Part shown: positions 38,809 through 39,887 of the stretch, piece after piece
How positions within the stretch are numbered: position 1 is the stretch's first letter
How the letters are laid out: each line of letters opens with the position of its first letter
Origin: a bacterium
GTDB lineage: Bacteria; Vulcanimicrobiota; Vulcanimicrobiia; Vulcanimicrobiales; Vulcanimicrobiaceae
NCBI GenBank assembly: GCA_021845615.1
Contig: JAJZVP010000006.1
Location: 1-39,887, forward strand
DNA: 39,887 bases
Reading direction: 5' to 3'
Translations under genes and position numbers: made by a program
The notes under the pieces: generated by a model
Databases searched by the model: none
Seen by the model: only the letters and a program-made list of their open reading frames with translations
Told to the model about the DNA's origin: nothing

Positions 38809-39887
38809 CTACCGCATCGCCGTCTGCGCGCCGACGCGGGCGCCCGGCTCGAGCATGCGACCCGATTCGATCACGACGTCGTGGCCGATCACGCTACCGC
38901 TCCCAACGGTAGCGCGCGCCCCGATACGCGTGCGACTCGCAACGATGGACTCTTCGATTCGTGCGTCATCACCGACTATAACCCCATCCCAGAGCACGGA
39001 GTCGCGAATGAGCGCTCGCTCGCCAACGTGGGTCCCGGCGCCGAGCACGACATTGGGACCGATCCGGGCGGTCGGCGCGACGACGACGCCCTCGTCGGCG
39101 TGGACCGGCTGGGCGACCCCAGGATGGCCGCGCAGGGCGGCGGAGCCGGCCCCGCTGATCCCCGGCTCGAGGACGAGCGGCATCGTCCCGGCGAGAATAT
39201 CTCGATGGGCGGCGAGGTAAGCCTCCGGACGCCCGAGATCGAGCCAATAGTCGGAGGTGGTGAACGCATAGAGCGGGCGCTCCCCTGAGATGAGCGCCGG
39301 GAAGGTCTCGCGCTCGATGGAGACCGGGCGCCCGGCGGGGATCGCCGCGAGCACCTCGGGTTCGAGCAGGTAGGTACCGGCATTGATTTCGTCGGTTGGA
39401 GCGGTCCCCGGGGCCGGCTTCTCGATAAAGGCTTCGATTCGCCCGTTCGCATCGTGGGCGACGCAGCCGAAGGCCGAGGGATCGGCGACGTGGATCAGGT
39501 GCAGGGTGCCGATGCCGCCGTGCGCCTGATGGGCGGCGAGCATGGCGCGCAGATCGAGGCTGGTGAGGATGTCGCCGTTCAGAACGAAAAAGACCCCGGT
39601 GATGTAGCGTTCGACATTCTTGAGCGCCCCTGCGGTGCCGAGCGGCGACTCTTCAATGACGTAGGTAAAGCGCATATCGAAGCGCGAGCCGTCCCCAAAA
39701 TAGTCGACGATGGGCTGGGGCAGATAGCCCGCCGGAAAGATGACGTCGCGGATGCCGGCTTTATAGAGCCGCTCGACGGTGCGCGCGAGGAAGGGCACGC
39801 CGAGGATCGGGACCATCGGTTTGGGGGTACCGTAGGTAAGCGGGCGCAGGCGCGTGCCTTCGCCGCCGACGAGAACGATTGCTTGCA
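38809..39887 (-). CDS. Sugar-1-phosphate nucleotidyltransferase with left-handed beta-helix tail, cut by window edge
   Basis: The N-terminus reaches the right edge: the last bases read (A/G)TG, CAA, GCA on the minus strand, so probably only the first base of the start codon is missing. The open frame gives QAIVLVGGEGTRLRPLTYG..., with the nucleotide loop GGEGTRLRPLT, VLNGDILTSLD as the metal site, and YWLDLGRPEAY. The C-terminal hexapeptide region (TARIGPNVVLGAGTHVG) makes the beta-helix. Length is ~359 aa. It is homologous to the enzyme at 28839-29858; the sugar and base cannot be told. It is the most upstream visible gene of the second minus-strand run and lies 6 nt from the GT4 gene. Confidence 0.9.
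   Translation of the reverse strand, partial: QAIVLVGGEGTRLRPLTYGTPKPMVPILGVPFLARTVERLYKAGIRDVIFPAGYLPQPIVDYFGDGSRFDMRFTYVIEESPLGTAGALKNVERYITGVFFVLNGDILTSLDLRAMLAAHQAHGGIGTLHLIHVADPSAFGCVAHDANGRIEAFIEKPAPGTAPTDEINAGTYLLEPEVLAAIPAGRPVSIERETFPALISGERPLYAFTTSDYWLDLGRPEAYLAAHRDILAGTMPLVLEPGISGAGSAALRGHPGVAQPVHADEGVVVAPTARIGPNVVLGAGTHVGERALIRDSVLWDGVIVGDDARIEESIVASRTRIGARATVGSGSVIGHDVVIESGRMLEPGARVGAQTAMR

Noticed and set aside
37531-39288. Long open frames antisense to real genes (up to 585 codons), such as 37531-39288, 17080-18693, 14469-15914 and 4916-6088
   Set aside because: Their products are rich in Arg, Asp, His and Gly without domains. They lie opposite well-recognised genes and arise from GC-rich codon bias.
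1-39887. CRISPR arrays, insertion sequences or tandem repeats
   Set aside because: No regularly spaced direct repeats or transposase genes were seen.

Overview
The window is a GC-rich, densely packed bacterial chromosome segment. The bacterial identity rests on HolA, PcrA, a DapA/DapB/LysC/Asd lysine set, RibBA and TagA/WecG. I see no rRNA, transposase, integrase, phage gene or CRISPR array. My best guess, from memory of gene style only, is an uncultivated GC-rich phylum such as Candidatus Eremiobacterota (WPS-2); nothing in the window proves this.

Layout. 1-2403 (+): pepA and panB. 2416-3021 (-): an HD-GYP protein. 3022-3381: a leader with strong RNA secondary structure ahead of a small zinc-ribbon gene (+), then a fatty-acid desaturase (+). 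4556-6607 (-): a BI-1 membrane protein followed by purF. 6743-8473 (+): a ClC chloride channel with CBS domains. 8484-23526 (-): an unbroken 13-gene run read ribBA, ribH, mtnA, holA, purB, purC-purE, purL, purQ, small protein (candidate PurS), purP, purP paralog, guaA, purD. 23527-23932: an RNA island on the + strand with tRNA-Ile(GAU), a promoter-like element and a terminated short transcript. 23933-39887 (-): a second very long run read sugar nucleotidyltransferase (cut by the window edge), GT4 glycosyltransferase, six-hairpin-type protein, pcrA, dapB, asd, lysC, dapA, wecG, second nucleotidyltransferase, comF, ribD reductase, ribD deaminase, ribE, YbgC-like thioesterase and two zinc-type dehydrogenases. 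Most junctions in both runs are 4-nt ATGA/GTGA overlaps or gaps of a few bases, and non-ATG starts are common.

How the genes fit together. The 13-gene run makes IMP and GMP, and its first gene makes the committed riboflavin precursors from GTP. The remaining riboflavin genes (split ribD, ribE) lie on the other side of the tRNA island. The purine route is a mosaic: two adjacent PurP-family proteins (the archaeal formate- and ATP-dependent FAICAR synthetase) stand where bacteria normally have PurH; PurC is fused to a PurE-type domain as in animal PAICS, but the PurE catalytic motifs are gone; and the PurS position between purQ and purP holds an unfamiliar 134-aa protein. The RibBA heading the run carries an N-terminal XRE-type helix-turn-helix and has a TTGACA promoter placed so that its mRNA would be leaderless. 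I consider the XRE-RibBA fusion leading a formate-dependent purine operon the best candidate for a previously undescribed system here.
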